64,000 bases of DNA from Angelakisella sp. (GTDB taxonomy: Bacteria > Bacillota > Clostridia > Oscillospirales > Ruminococcaceae): assembly GCA_020024555.1 (NCBI GenBank), contig JAHHTQ010000004.1:1-64000 (forward strand), in the 5' to 3' direction. The notes beneath the pieces were generated by a model. The model did no database searches, was not told the DNA's origin, and saw only the letters and a list, made by a program, of their open reading frames with translations. The translations under genes and the position numbers were made by a program. Position 1 is the stretch's first letter; each line of letters begins with the position of its first letter. Shown one piece after another: positions 53,935-61,793 of this stretch.

Positions 53935-55014
53935 TTAGTCAAAATATCCTTTTGCTGCGTATAGTTCTGCCATAAGTATTGCGCCGCCCGCCGCGCCACG
54001 AACTGTGTTGTGCGATAGGCAAACAAATTTATAATCATACTGTGAATCTTCACGAAGTCTGCCGATTGATACAGCCATACCGTTTTCAAGATTTCTGTCA
54101 AGCTTTGTTTGCGGTCTGTTTTCCTCTTCAAAATAATGCAAAAATTGTTTTGGAGCTGACGGTAGATTTAATTTTTGCGGTTCACCCTTAAACTCTTCCC
54201 ATCTTTTTAATATTTCTTCCTTTGTAAGCTTTTTATCGAGAGAAAAAAACACAGCCGCCATATGTCCGTCTGATACAGGCACACGCAAACATTGTGTTGT
54301 TATTGCGGGAGTATTTGCGAGTTCTATTTTTCCGTTATTTACTTTACCCCATATTTTCAGAGGCTCTTTCTCGCTCTTTTCTTCCTCTCCGCCAATGAAA
54401 GGAATAACATTGTCTATCATCTCCGGCCAAGTGTCAAAAGTTTTGCCCGCTCCCGATATGGCTTGATATGTACACGCAAGCACTTTTGTAATGCCACAAT
54501 CCATCAGCGGATTAAGCGCCGGCACATAGCTTTGCAACGAACAATTTGATTTTACCGAAATGAAGCCACGTTTTGTGCAAAGTCGTTTTTTCTGCGCCTC
54601 AACAAGCTCTATGTGTTCTGCGTTTATTTCCGGAACTATCATTGGCACATCATCAGTAAAACGGTTTGCCGAGTTATTTGACATAACTGGACATTCGTTT
54701 TTTGCATATAATTCTTCCAGCGCCTTTATCTCATCTTTTTGCATATTAACAGCGCAAAAAACGAAATCAACACTGTTTGCAATTTCTTTTACATCTTCCT
54801 GCGCATTTTTTACTATAATATTTTTTATATTTTCCGGAATTGGAGTAGCCATAGCCCAGCGATTGCCAACGGCTTTTTCGTAAGTTTTACCCGCCGAGCG
54901 AGCGGACGCCGCCAAAACCGTAACCTTAAACCACGGGTGATTTTCCAAAAGACTGATAAATCTTTGTCCAACCATTCCTGTTGCGCCTATAATGCCTACA
55001 TTATATGTTTTCAT
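53935..55014 (-). CDS. asd: Aspartate-semialdehyde dehydrogenase
   Basis: Reduces aspartyl phosphate to aspartate semialdehyde. The 359-residue protein has the NADP-binding GATGMVGQRF and the catalytic Cys in KSNCSLQSYVP. The motif and length resemble the archaeal/fungal-type branch rather than the classic Gram-negative type. The ATG at 55014 has GGGAG 12 bases upstream. It is the first structural gene behind the lysine riboswitch. Confidence 0.95.
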   Translation of the reverse strand: MKTYNVGIIGATGMVGQRFISLLENHPWFKVTVLAASARSAGKTYEKAVGNRWAMATPIPENIKNIIVKNAQEDVKEIANSVDFVFCAVNMQKDEIKALEELYAKNECPVMSNNSANRFTDDVPMIVPEINAEHIELVEAQKKRLCTKRGFISVKSNCSLQSYVPALNPLMDCGITKVLACTYQAISGAGKTFDTWPEMIDNVIPFIGGEEEKSEKEPLKIWGKVNNGKIELANTPAITTQCLRVPVSDGHMAAVFFSLDKKLTKEEILKRWEEFKGEPQKLNLPSAPKQFLHYFEEENRPQTKLDRNLENGMAVSIGRLREDSQYDYKFVCLSHNTVRGAAGGAILMAELYAAKGYFD

Positions 55015-55092
55015 AATTTTTACAACTCCCATTAAAATATTTTTTTATACAAAGCATATTATTTTGCTTTAACACACCTATATATAATAATA

Positions 55093-55114
55093 TGTAAAAG
55101 TTACTTACATATTG
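55093..55114. repeat. 22-bp direct repeat, left copy
   Basis: Identical to 55279-55300. The two copies bracket structured repeat copy 2 exactly, as a target-site duplication or duplicated flank would. Confidence 0.85.
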
Positions 55115-55278
55115 CAAACTGTCAAAAAAACTTAATGCCGAAAAAAGAGTTCCGTTTTCTTCGGAAAACATCTTAGGCTCTGCCTAAGAACCGCAATTTT
55201 TTGAAAAAAATTGAGTAAATCTTTTATAGACTTCGTCATTATAACGAATAGCTATATCTTTTTTGACACGCTGTAATG
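55115..55278. repeat. Interspersed structured repeat, copy 2
   Basis: A 164-base version of the element at 45649-45909. It has the same TGTCAAAAAA (55120-55129) and TTTTTTGACA (55259-55268) ends and the same hairpins TTAGGC/GCCTAA, GTTTTC/GAAAAC and CAATTTTTT/AAAAAATTG. It lacks about 95 bases of the left interior of copy 1. It sits between the lysine riboswitch and asd. On the minus strand one hairpin is followed by CTCTTTTTT, so it may act as a terminator. Confidence 0.85.
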
Positions 55279-55300
55279 TGTAAAAGTTACTTACATATTG
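55279..55300. repeat. 22-bp direct repeat, right copy
   Basis: Exact second copy of 55093-55114, on the far side of the structured repeat. Confidence 0.85.
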
Positions 55301-55369
55301 TTATATTAAATAAAAATTTAATAATACATAAAAATATGTGCAAATTGTCAATTTTAATTTTTTTTTTGA

Positions 55370-55398
55370 TAATAATAAAAAAACCGGTTGTAAACCGG
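55370..55398 (-). terminator. Riboswitch terminator
   Basis: A CCGGTT/AACCGG stem (55384-55389 with 55393-55398) is followed by seven T on the minus strand, about 55 bases after the lysine aptamer. It is the likely regulated terminator. Confidence 0.85.
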
Positions 55399-55453
55399 CA
55401 GAAAATAAACTATAATATAAAACATTGTAAATATATTTATACGAATGTCTCAT

Positions 55454-55622
55454 CTTTAATAGCGCTTCACTTATTATCAGTGACAGTCCCAGTCCTATTC
55501 GGAAAAGAGACCAGATTAATATCTGCCCAAATATATTAATCTTCGGCGGTGTTACCTTTTTGCAAGTCAACCTTTGGCAGTATACGACAAACATACTATT
55601 TAAAACCGCACCTCTATTAAAA
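55454..55622 (-). promoter_or_regulatory. Lysine riboswitch (L box)
   Basis: The minus strand carries the lysine aptamer landmarks in order: GAGGTGCGG at the 5' side, AGTATG, GCCGAAG, TCTGG and GGGACTGTCA. The closing P1 helix pairs TTAATAG (55614-55620) with CTATTAA (55456-55462). An intrinsic terminator follows at 55370-55398. It precedes asd-dapA-dapB, the diaminopimelate branch to lysine. High lysine should fold the aptamer and end transcription. Confidence 0.93.
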
Positions 55623-55643
55623 TATATATTCAATTTAATATAA

Positions 55644-55672
55644 ATATTATCATTAAAAAAACTGATTGTCAA
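55644..55672 (-). promoter_or_regulatory. Promoter of the lysine riboswitch leader
   Basis: TTGACA (55667-55672) and TAATAT (55644-55649) have a 17-bp spacer, about 22 bases before the aptamer P1. Confidence 0.78.
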
Positions 55673-55729
55673 TATTATACATTAATATTTATAAAATTTA
55701 GCAACAAAATACGATTGGAGTAACTTTTT

Positions 55730-56758
55730 ATGCTTAAAAAATCTGATTTTTATTATGATTTACCGGAGGAGCTTATCGCCCAAACACCACTGACACAAAG
55801 AGACAGCTCTCGCCTACTGTGTCTTGATAAAAATAACGGTGAAACAAGTCACGAACATTTTCACGATATAATAAACTACCTAAAAAGCGGTGATGTGCTT
55901 GTACTCAACAATTCACGTGTTTTGCCGTCACGACTAATCGGTACAAAAGAAAACAGCGGCGGCGCTATGGAATTTTTGCTTTTGGAAGAAAAAGAAAAAG
56001 ATGTATGGGAAATACTTGTCCGTCCCGGTAAAAAAGCAAAAGTAGGGGCAAGATTTAGCTTTGGTGACGGTTTGCTTATCGGTGAAATAATCGAGATAAA
56101 AGAAGACGGAAACCGTATCGCAAAGTTTTATCATAACGGAAGCAGTTTCTATGAAGTAATTGACAAAATCGGTCAAATGCCACTGCCACCTTACATAACC
56201 GAAAAACTTGAAAATCGTGAGCGTTACCAAACTGTATATTCAAAAGAACTTGGAAGCGCCGCCGCGCCAACAGCAGGTCTGCATTTCACACCTGAACTTT
56301 TGGAAGAAATAAAGGCAAAAGGCATAGAAGTTTGCGAAGTTACACTGCACGTCGGACTTGGAACATTCAGACCCGTAAAAGAGGAAAACATTCTTGACCA
56401 CAAAATGCATTGCGAACACTATACAGTACCGCAAGCAACTGCGGATATTGTAAACAAGGCAAAAAAAGAAGGACGTAGAGTAATCGCCGTAGGCACTACT
56501 TCTTGCAGGACTTTGGAATCCGCAAGCGACGAAAACGGACTACACGCAAAAAGTGACGCTACTGAAATTTTTATCTACCCCGGTTATAAATTTAAGTGTA
56601 TCGATGCGCTTATTACAAACTTTCATCTGCCTGAAAGCACATTGATTATGCTTGTATCTGCCCTTGCGGGATACGAAAATACAATGAATGCCTACAAGAT
56701 AGCTGTCGCTGAAAAATATCGCTTTTTCAGTTTTGGCGACGCTATGTTTATTCACTGA
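55730..56758 (+). CDS. queA: S-adenosylmethionine:tRNA ribosyltransferase-isomerase QueA
   Basis: Makes epoxyqueuosine in tRNA wobble position 34. The 342-residue protein has the family start FYYDLPEELIAQTPLTQRDSSRLL, SAAAPTAGLHFTPELLEEI, and GTTSCRTLES near the C-terminus. GGAG lies 9 bases before the ATG. The usual partner tgt is not next to it. The gene is divergent from the lysine leader. Confidence 0.95.
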   Translation: MLKKSDFYYDLPEELIAQTPLTQRDSSRLLCLDKNNGETSHEHFHDIINYLKSGDVLVLNNSRVLPSRLIGTKENSGGAMEFLLLEEKEKDVWEILVRPGKKAKVGARFSFGDGLLIGEIIEIKEDGNRIAKFYHNGSSFYEVIDKIGQMPLPPYITEKLENRERYQTVYSKELGSAAAPTAGLHFTPELLEEIKAKGIEVCEVTLHVGLGTFRPVKEENILDHKMHCEHYTVPQATADIVNKAKKEGRRVIAVGTTSCRTLESASDENGLHAKSDATEIFIYPGYKFKCIDALITNFHLPESTLIMLVSALAGYENTMNAYKIAVAEKYRFFSFGDAMFIH

Positions 56759-56774
56759 TACTTTATATATCATA

Positions 56775-56876
56775 AAGGGAATGAGGTTCTCCCTTGACAA
56801 ACTTCTTTGTCAAAACCGCAATTTTGCCGATGACTTCTACATTTACAAGGATAGGTGTAGGGGTGTCGGCTTTTTT
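56775..56876 (+). promoter_or_regulatory. Fluoride riboswitch (crcB motif) with terminator
   Basis: The aptamer reads GGGAATGAGGTTCTCCC, an inserted 8-bp hairpin (TTGACAAA/TTTGTCAA with a CTTC loop), AACCGC, then GCCGATGACTTCTAC. The loop GAGGTT can pair with GACTTC, the pseudoknot of this class. A terminator (GCCGA at 56826 with TCGGC at 56866, then six T) shares the 3' side of the aptamer, so fluoride binding should permit read-through into the antiporter gene. Confidence 0.9.
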
Positions 56877-56907
56877 ATATTCACAAAAAAAAAGGAGTTA
56901 TATTTAT

Positions 56908-58092
56908 ATGCTTAACAGTTTCGCGATTATTTTGTTATTCGGGTTTATCTTCGGCGCAGTATTTAAAAAATTACATCTCCCGCAATTAATGGGAATGTTG
57001 ATACTCGGTATTGTTATAGGACCTTTCTGCCTCAATCTCATAAGCGACGAAATGTTGCTTATATCCGCTGATTTAAGGCAAATTGCGCTTATTATCATAC
57101 TTACGCGCGCCGGACTTAATATAGAACTTTGCGACCTAAAAAAACTTGGTAGACCCGCTGTTTTAATGTGCTTTGTTCCGGCAATATTTGAAATAGTGGG
57201 AATGGTTTTTCTCGCTCCGCTGTTTTTTGATGTCACTGTGCTTGAAGCGACTATTATCGGTTGCGTAACAGCCGCTGTTTCTCCTGCCGTTATTGTTCCG
57301 AAAATGCTAAAACTCAACGAAGAAACATATGGTACAAATAAGGCTATCCCACAGTTAATTATGGCAGGAGCGTCAGTTGACGATATATTTGTCATTGTAC
57401 TGTTTACAACATTTACAAATATGGCGCAGAACGGAAAATTTGATATAAAATCCATAACCACCATACCCATAACAATAATTGTCGGTATTGCCTTTGGATA
57501 CATCATAGGCTTTGTTATGTCACAAATATTCAAAAAAATACATTTACGTGACAGCAGCAAGGTAGTTTTGATTTTAAGTATATCTATGCTGATACTTGCA
57601 AATGAAAAAACTTTACAACAATATATACCTTTTTCGGCGCTGCTCTCCATAATGTCAATAGGAATAGTAATAAAGACTGTTATTCCTATCGTTGCCACTC
57701 GACTGTCCGCAAAATACTCAAAACTTTGGATTGCCGCCGAAATTTTACTTTTTGTTTTGGTCGGCGCTACCGTAAATATAGACTATGCCCTAAATGCCGG
57801 AATAAAAACCATTGTTTTGCTGATACTTGCGCTGATATTCAGAATAACAGGCGTTCTGCTATCTCTTATATATACACCACTGAATACAAAAGAAAGACTG
57901 TTTACAGCTCTTGCATATATCCCAAAAGCAACTGTGCAGGCAGCCATTGGCGGAATACCACTGGCAATGGGACTTGCCTGCGGTGATACAGTACTTACCG
58001 TTGCAGTAGTGGCTATTCTGTTTACTGCGCCAATCGGAGCATTTTTAATTGACATTACATACAAAAAATTACTGATAAAAGACGAAAATTGA
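56908..58092 (+). CDS. Cation:proton antiporter (CPA family), fluoride-associated
   Basis: A 394-residue protein with 12 or so membrane segments of the Na+/H+ exchanger fold. GASVDDIFVIVLF near residue 150 carries the paired Asp expected at the ion site. CPA-type antiporters under fluoride riboswitches are known in several Firmicutes and are thought to support fluoride export. I infer that role here. I chose the ATG at 56908 because AAAGGAG lies 10 bases upstream. An earlier start would lie inside the riboswitch. Confidence 0.9.
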   Translation: MLNSFAIILLFGFIFGAVFKKLHLPQLMGMLILGIVIGPFCLNLISDEMLLISADLRQIALIIILTRAGLNIELCDLKKLGRPAVLMCFVPAIFEIVGMVFLAPLFFDVTVLEATIIGCVTAAVSPAVIVPKMLKLNEETYGTNKAIPQLIMAGASVDDIFVIVLFTTFTNMAQNGKFDIKSITTIPITIIVGIAFGYIIGFVMSQIFKKIHLRDSSKVVLILSISMLILANEKTLQQYIPFSALLSIMSIGIVIKTVIPIVATRLSAKYSKLWIAAEILLFVLVGATVNIDYALNAGIKTIVLLILALIFRITGVLLSLIYTPLNTKERLFTALAYIPKATVQAAIGGIPLAMGLACGDTVLTVAVVAILFTAPIGAFLIDITYKKLLIKDEN

Positions 58093-58183
58093 TATTTTTA
58101 CATAATTATACAAAATTTACACATTCTATGCTGTACTATAAGTTATATGTATTACATATTCTTTTAATAGGAGGTATAGTATA

Positions 58184-58690
58184 ATGAATAAACGTAAAAA
58201 AATGCACATTCTCGGCTTTTTCTTCACTATTATACTTGGTACGCTTTTGCATTTCACTTATGAATGGAGTGGCAATAACAACATTGTAGCCGCCTTCTCG
58301 GCAATCAACGAAAGTGTATGGGAACATTTAAAACTACTGTTTTATCCTGTATTTATCTTTACATTTGCAGAATTCTTTGTTTATGGAAAAAATAAGGCAA
58401 ACTTTTTTGTTGCGAAGGCTCTCTCGCTGTTTATAGGTATGTCCTCTATCGTAACAATATTTTACACATATACAGGAATTTTCGGCACAAACTTTTTTAT
58501 AGTTGATATTTTAACTTTTGTTTTTTCTGTGTTCATAACATATCTTATATCCTACAAAATTATGTCAAGCAATCTGTTAAGAGGCTCTTTACCAAATATA
58601 ATAGGTTTCATTCTCTTAATAGCCTATCTTATTTTATTTATTGTTTTTACTTACTATCCGCCACAGGTAAATCTTTTTATTGCCCCTTAA
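58184..58690 (+). CDS. DUF6512-like membrane protein
   Basis: A 168-residue protein with five membrane segments (about 7-25, 47-65, 75-95, 103-122, 136-158). The pattern NNNIVAAFSAINESVWEHLKLLF near residues 30-52 fits DUF6512, a family without known function. GGAGG precedes the ATG by 11 bases. It may follow the antiporter in the same transcript, 90 bases apart, and ends at a strong terminator. Confidence 0.75.
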   Translation: MNKRKKMHILGFFFTIILGTLLHFTYEWSGNNNIVAAFSAINESVWEHLKLLFYPVFIFTFAEFFVYGKNKANFFVAKALSLFIGMSSIVTIFYTYTGIFGTNFFIVDILTFVFSVFITYLISYKIMSSNLLRGSLPNIIGFILLIAYLILFIVFTYYPPQVNLFIAP

Positions 58691-58697
58691 ATATCAT

Positions 58698-58743
58698 AAA
58701 AAAATAGGTTGTAACCATATATAACGGCTACAACCTATTTTTT
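58698..58743. terminator. Bidirectional terminator
   Basis: A stem of about 15 bp (AAAAAATAGGTTGTA with TACAACCTATTTTTT) lies between the convergent DUF6512 and aroQ genes, with T tracts in both directions. Confidence 0.9.
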
Positions 58744-59170
58744 ATTTTTGATTTATTAAATACAAAATTGCTTTTTTATATCCTTCAAAGCCCATTCCCA
58801 TATATGTTTTTGTGGCATATTCTGAAATAAAAGATTTTTTTCTGTAATCTTCCCGCTCGCTTATATCTGTCAAATGCACTTCCACTGTTGGTATATTTAC
58901 GGCTTTTAGGGCATCGAGAATAGCTATGCTTGTATGTGTGTATCCTCCTGCATTTATAACTATACCGTCAAAATTATTAAGCGCTGACTGAATTTTATCT
59001 ATTATATATCCCTCGTGGTTTGATTGATAACATTCAATATGTATATTCTCGCTATTTGCTATATCTTCAATATATTCTTCCAAATCTTTATATGTCTTTT
59101 TACCATATAAATCAGGCTCACGTAATCCCAACATATTAAGATTTGGCCCGTTTATTATCAAAATGTTCAT
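58742..59170 (-). CDS. aroQ: Type II 3-dehydroquinate dehydratase AroQ
   Basis: Third step of the shikimate pathway. The 142-residue type II enzyme has GPNLNMLGLREPDLYG with the catalytic Tyr and Arg region, QSNHEGYIIDKI and INAGGYTHTS. Its start lies 35 bases inside the end of the aroE-aroK gene, with GGAGG upstream, so translation is coupled. It is the last gene of the operon. Confidence 0.95.
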   Translation of the reverse strand: MNILIINGPNLNMLGLREPDLYGKKTYKDLEEYIEDIANSENIHIECYQSNHEGYIIDKIQSALNNFDGIVINAGGYTHTSIAILDALKAVNIPTVEVHLTDISEREDYRKKSFISEYATKTYMGMGFEGYKKAILYLINQK

Positions 59171-60410
59171 TATATGCCTCCACTGTCTTTTCCGCTACTT
59201 TCTCTATACTGTCTGATTTACTGTCATTTTTAATATAATAATCCATATATGAATTATATAATTGTCTGCGTTCTTCATATAACTTTTGTACTTCTTCGGC
59301 TGATGCGGAAAGCGGGCGTCCTTTTGTCGAAAGCTCGCTTACATCTCTGTCAACATAGAAAATCAAACCGTTGCTTTTAAGCACATTTATATTTTCCGGA
59401 TTTTTTACAGCGCCGCCACCTGTCGCTATAACAATGCCGGTCTTTTTGGAAACTTTTTTGATTGTTTCTGTTTCCAAATTCCTGAAAAAAATTTCTCCGT
59501 CTGTGTTAAATATATCCTGAATACTTCTGTTTTCACTGTTAACTATCAATCTGTCTATATCCGCATATTTTCGTTTCAGTTCTCTTGAAACTATTTTTGA
59601 AAGCGTTGTTTTTCCACAACCGGGCATACCGATAAATACAATATTGGTTAAGTTTTTTCTTATATCATTTTCAATTTTGTCTATTATTGATTTATGAATA
59701 AATCTCCCTGTAAAAAGTTCTGCGCTGTATACAGCCTGCGCAACCAACATAGAAAGCCCACCGCCGCTTTTTACCCCAATATTTTCCGCATTTTGCACAA
59801 GTTCAGTCTTTAACGGATTATAAACCACATCAATTACAGCCTCAATATTGCCGAATTTTGTTATATCTATGGGACAACTGTAATTATTCGGGTACATACC
59901 AACAGGTGTTGTGTTTACTATTACTTCTATATCTTTTAAGTCATATACATTATTATAATTAATTTTTCCGCTTCGTGATACTACATATATATTCTTTGCG
60001 CCCGTATTTTTTGTGGCTGTTCTGACAGTAAGGCTCGTTCCACCACTGCCCAAAACCAAAATATTTTTGTTTTTGAATTTTACTCCCATTTTTTTCGCAA
60101 GATACAAAAAACCTCTGTAATCTGTATTGTCTGCATATAGCGAACCGTCTAAATTCTTTACAATAGTATTTGCGCTGCCTATTTCCGCAACTGTTTTTGA
60201 AAAAACATCACAGTACTTTAAAACATCCCGTTTATATGGAATAGTAACATTTAAACCGGAAAATTGCTTTGCTTTCATAAATTCATCAAATTGTTTATGG
60301 GACAAATTCTTTAAGTTGTACTTATAATCGGCTATTTTATTATGTATTATTTTGGAATAGCTGTGCTTTAACGTTTCTCCCAATAAATAATATTGTTCTT
60401 TCTTACTCAT
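59136..60410 (-). CDS. aroE/aroK: Bifunctional shikimate dehydrogenase-shikimate kinase (AroE-AroK fusion)
   Basis: A 424-residue fusion of two successive pathway enzymes. AroE (about 1-255) has K60 in NVTIPYK, D97 in NTDYRG, GSGGTS at 121-126 and GGGLSMLVAQA. AroK (about 256-424) has the P-loop GMPGCGKTT (261-269), D284 and D286, GGGAV at 331-335 and KGRPL. All catalytic landmarks are present, so both halves should work. Its ATG overlaps the preceding stop as TAATG. Confidence 0.95.
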   Translation of the reverse strand: MSKKEQYYLLGETLKHSYSKIIHNKIADYKYNLKNLSHKQFDEFMKAKQFSGLNVTIPYKRDVLKYCDVFSKTVAEIGSANTIVKNLDGSLYADNTDYRGFLYLAKKMGVKFKNKNILVLGSGGTSLTVRTATKNTGAKNIYVVSRSGKINYNNVYDLKDIEVIVNTTPVGMYPNNYSCPIDITKFGNIEAVIDVVYNPLKTELVQNAENIGVKSGGGLSMLVAQAVYSAELFTGRFIHKSIIDKIENDIRKNLTNIVFIGMPGCGKTTLSKIVSRELKRKYADIDRLIVNSENRSIQDIFNTDGEIFFRNLETETIKKVSKKTGIVIATGGGAVKNPENINVLKSNGLIFYVDRDVSELSTKGRPLSASAEEVQKLYEERRQLYNSYMDYYIKNDSKSDSIEKVAEKTVEAYNEHFDNKRAKS

Positions 60411-60679
60411 TATTTTTTCTCCAAAATGTCTTTTTGATATTCTTTACTTATCGCAAAAATTTGTCTAAATAATTCTTCTGTATATTTTGAGTATTTTTCA
60501 TCGGATAATTTATTTATCTTTTGTAAAATTTCTTCTTCACGTTTACTGTCATTTATGGGTAAATTATTGTTTTTCTTGTATTCTGCAACAAAACTGCATA
60601 ACTCCAACCTTTTTATAAATAAATCCAGCATCTGTGTATTTATCGTATCAATTTCGTCTCTGACTTCATTCAAATTCAT
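60410..60679 (-). CDS. Chorismate mutase (AroQ fold)
   Basis: An 89-residue all-helical chorismate mutase of the AroQ structural class. LNEVRDEIDTINTQMLDLFIKR starts the fold, with Lys in AEYKKNNN and the second-site region in the last helix. It converts chorismate to prephenate for Phe and Tyr. It overlaps aroC by 14 bases, and the next gene overlaps its stop by one base. It stands alone here, without a prephenate dehydratase fusion. Confidence 0.93.
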   Translation of the reverse strand: MNLNEVRDEIDTINTQMLDLFIKRLELCSFVAEYKKNNNLPINDSKREEEILQKINKLSDEKYSKYTEELFRQIFAISKEYQKDILEKK

Positions 60680-61775
60680 TTACTATATTGTCCTTTCTAT
60701 GCTCCAACAATAAATCTGCTATTGCAAGCAATCCGATAGCCTCAACAGACGGCACAGCCCGCGGAACTATGCAACTGTCATGTCTTCCCTCTATTCTCAG
60801 TATCTCATTTGTTTTGTTTTTAAGTGATACTGTATTTTGCGGTATGGCTATCGAAGGGGTAGGCTTAACGGCAACATTATATATTATCGGCATACCGGTC
60901 GATATTCCGCCAAGTATACCGCCATGTCTGTTTGTTTTTGTCTTAATATCTCCGTTACTGTCCGCATAAAATTCATCATTGTATTGTGAACCCAAAATTT
61001 TAGATGAATTAAATCCTTCTCCGAATTCTATGCCTTTTATGGCAGGAATACCGAACATCGCACTTGATATTTTACTTTCTACACTATCAAAAATCGGTTC
61101 GCCAACTCCCACAGGCACACCGCAAATAACAGTTTCTATTGCGCCACCGACAGAGTCACCCTTACTGTGAATTTCTTTTATATAATCAAGCATTTCTTCC
61201 TTTATTTTTTCATTGATTACAGGGAAACTATCGTTTTTCAGTCTTTCAGTTAAATCTTTATTTATATTAATATCACAAAATTTATCATCATAAAGATTTC
61301 CGATTGAAGAAATATGACTGACTGCAAATATTCCGTAATGTTCCAAAAACTGTTCGGCAACAGCTCCCGCAAAACATACACAAGCTGTCATTCTGCCGGA
61401 AAACTGCCCCCCGCCACGTATATCATTAAACCCTTGATATTTACAGTAAGCCGAATAATCTGCGTGCATTGGACGTGGATTATCCTTAATTTTATCATAA
61501 TCTTTTGACTTTGCGTCATTATTTTTTATAATTGCGCAAATAGCAGTACCACAGGTTATATTATCTACCAAACCCGACAGTATTTCAAAATTATCTGTCT
61601 CTACCCTTTTGGTTGTAAAGCTTGACTTTGATATCCTTCTTTGCATAAAAGCATTGATTTTATCAATATCAAGTTTAATTCCTGCGGGCAAACCGTCAAT
61701 AACCGTACCGATTGCCGTACTGTGCGACTGTCCGAAAACCGTCACTTTCAGCATTTTTCCAAAACTGTTTCCCAT
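60666..61775 (-). CDS. aroC: Chorismate synthase AroC
   Basis: Final enzyme of the shikimate pathway, using reduced FMN. The 369-residue protein has GQSHSTAIGTVIDGLPAG near the start, RGGGQFSGRMTACVCFAGA in the middle and RHDSCIVPRAVPSVEA near the C-terminus. GAGGAA precedes the ATG. It lies 18 bases after aroA. Confidence 0.96.
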   Translation of the reverse strand: MGNSFGKMLKVTVFGQSHSTAIGTVIDGLPAGIKLDIDKINAFMQRRISKSSFTTKRVETDNFEILSGLVDNITCGTAICAIIKNNDAKSKDYDKIKDNPRPMHADYSAYCKYQGFNDIRGGGQFSGRMTACVCFAGAVAEQFLEHYGIFAVSHISSIGNLYDDKFCDININKDLTERLKNDSFPVINEKIKEEMLDYIKEIHSKGDSVGGAIETVICGVPVGVGEPIFDSVESKISSAMFGIPAIKGIEFGEGFNSSKILGSQYNDEFYADSNGDIKTKTNRHGGILGGISTGMPIIYNVAVKPTPSIAIPQNTVSLKNKTNEILRIEGRHDSCIVPRAVPSVEAIGLLAIADLLLEHRKDNIVNEFE

Positions 61776-61793
61776 ATATCTTCCTCTTGTATA

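Noticed and set aside
55301..55672. 123-codon minus-strand frame upstream of asd
   Set aside because: It overlaps the lysine riboswitch and its promoter, so the conservation is in the RNA and not in a protein.
56794..56907. N-terminal extension of the antiporter
   Set aside because: The extension lies inside the fluoride riboswitch and its terminator. The start at 56908 has a proper ribosome binding site.
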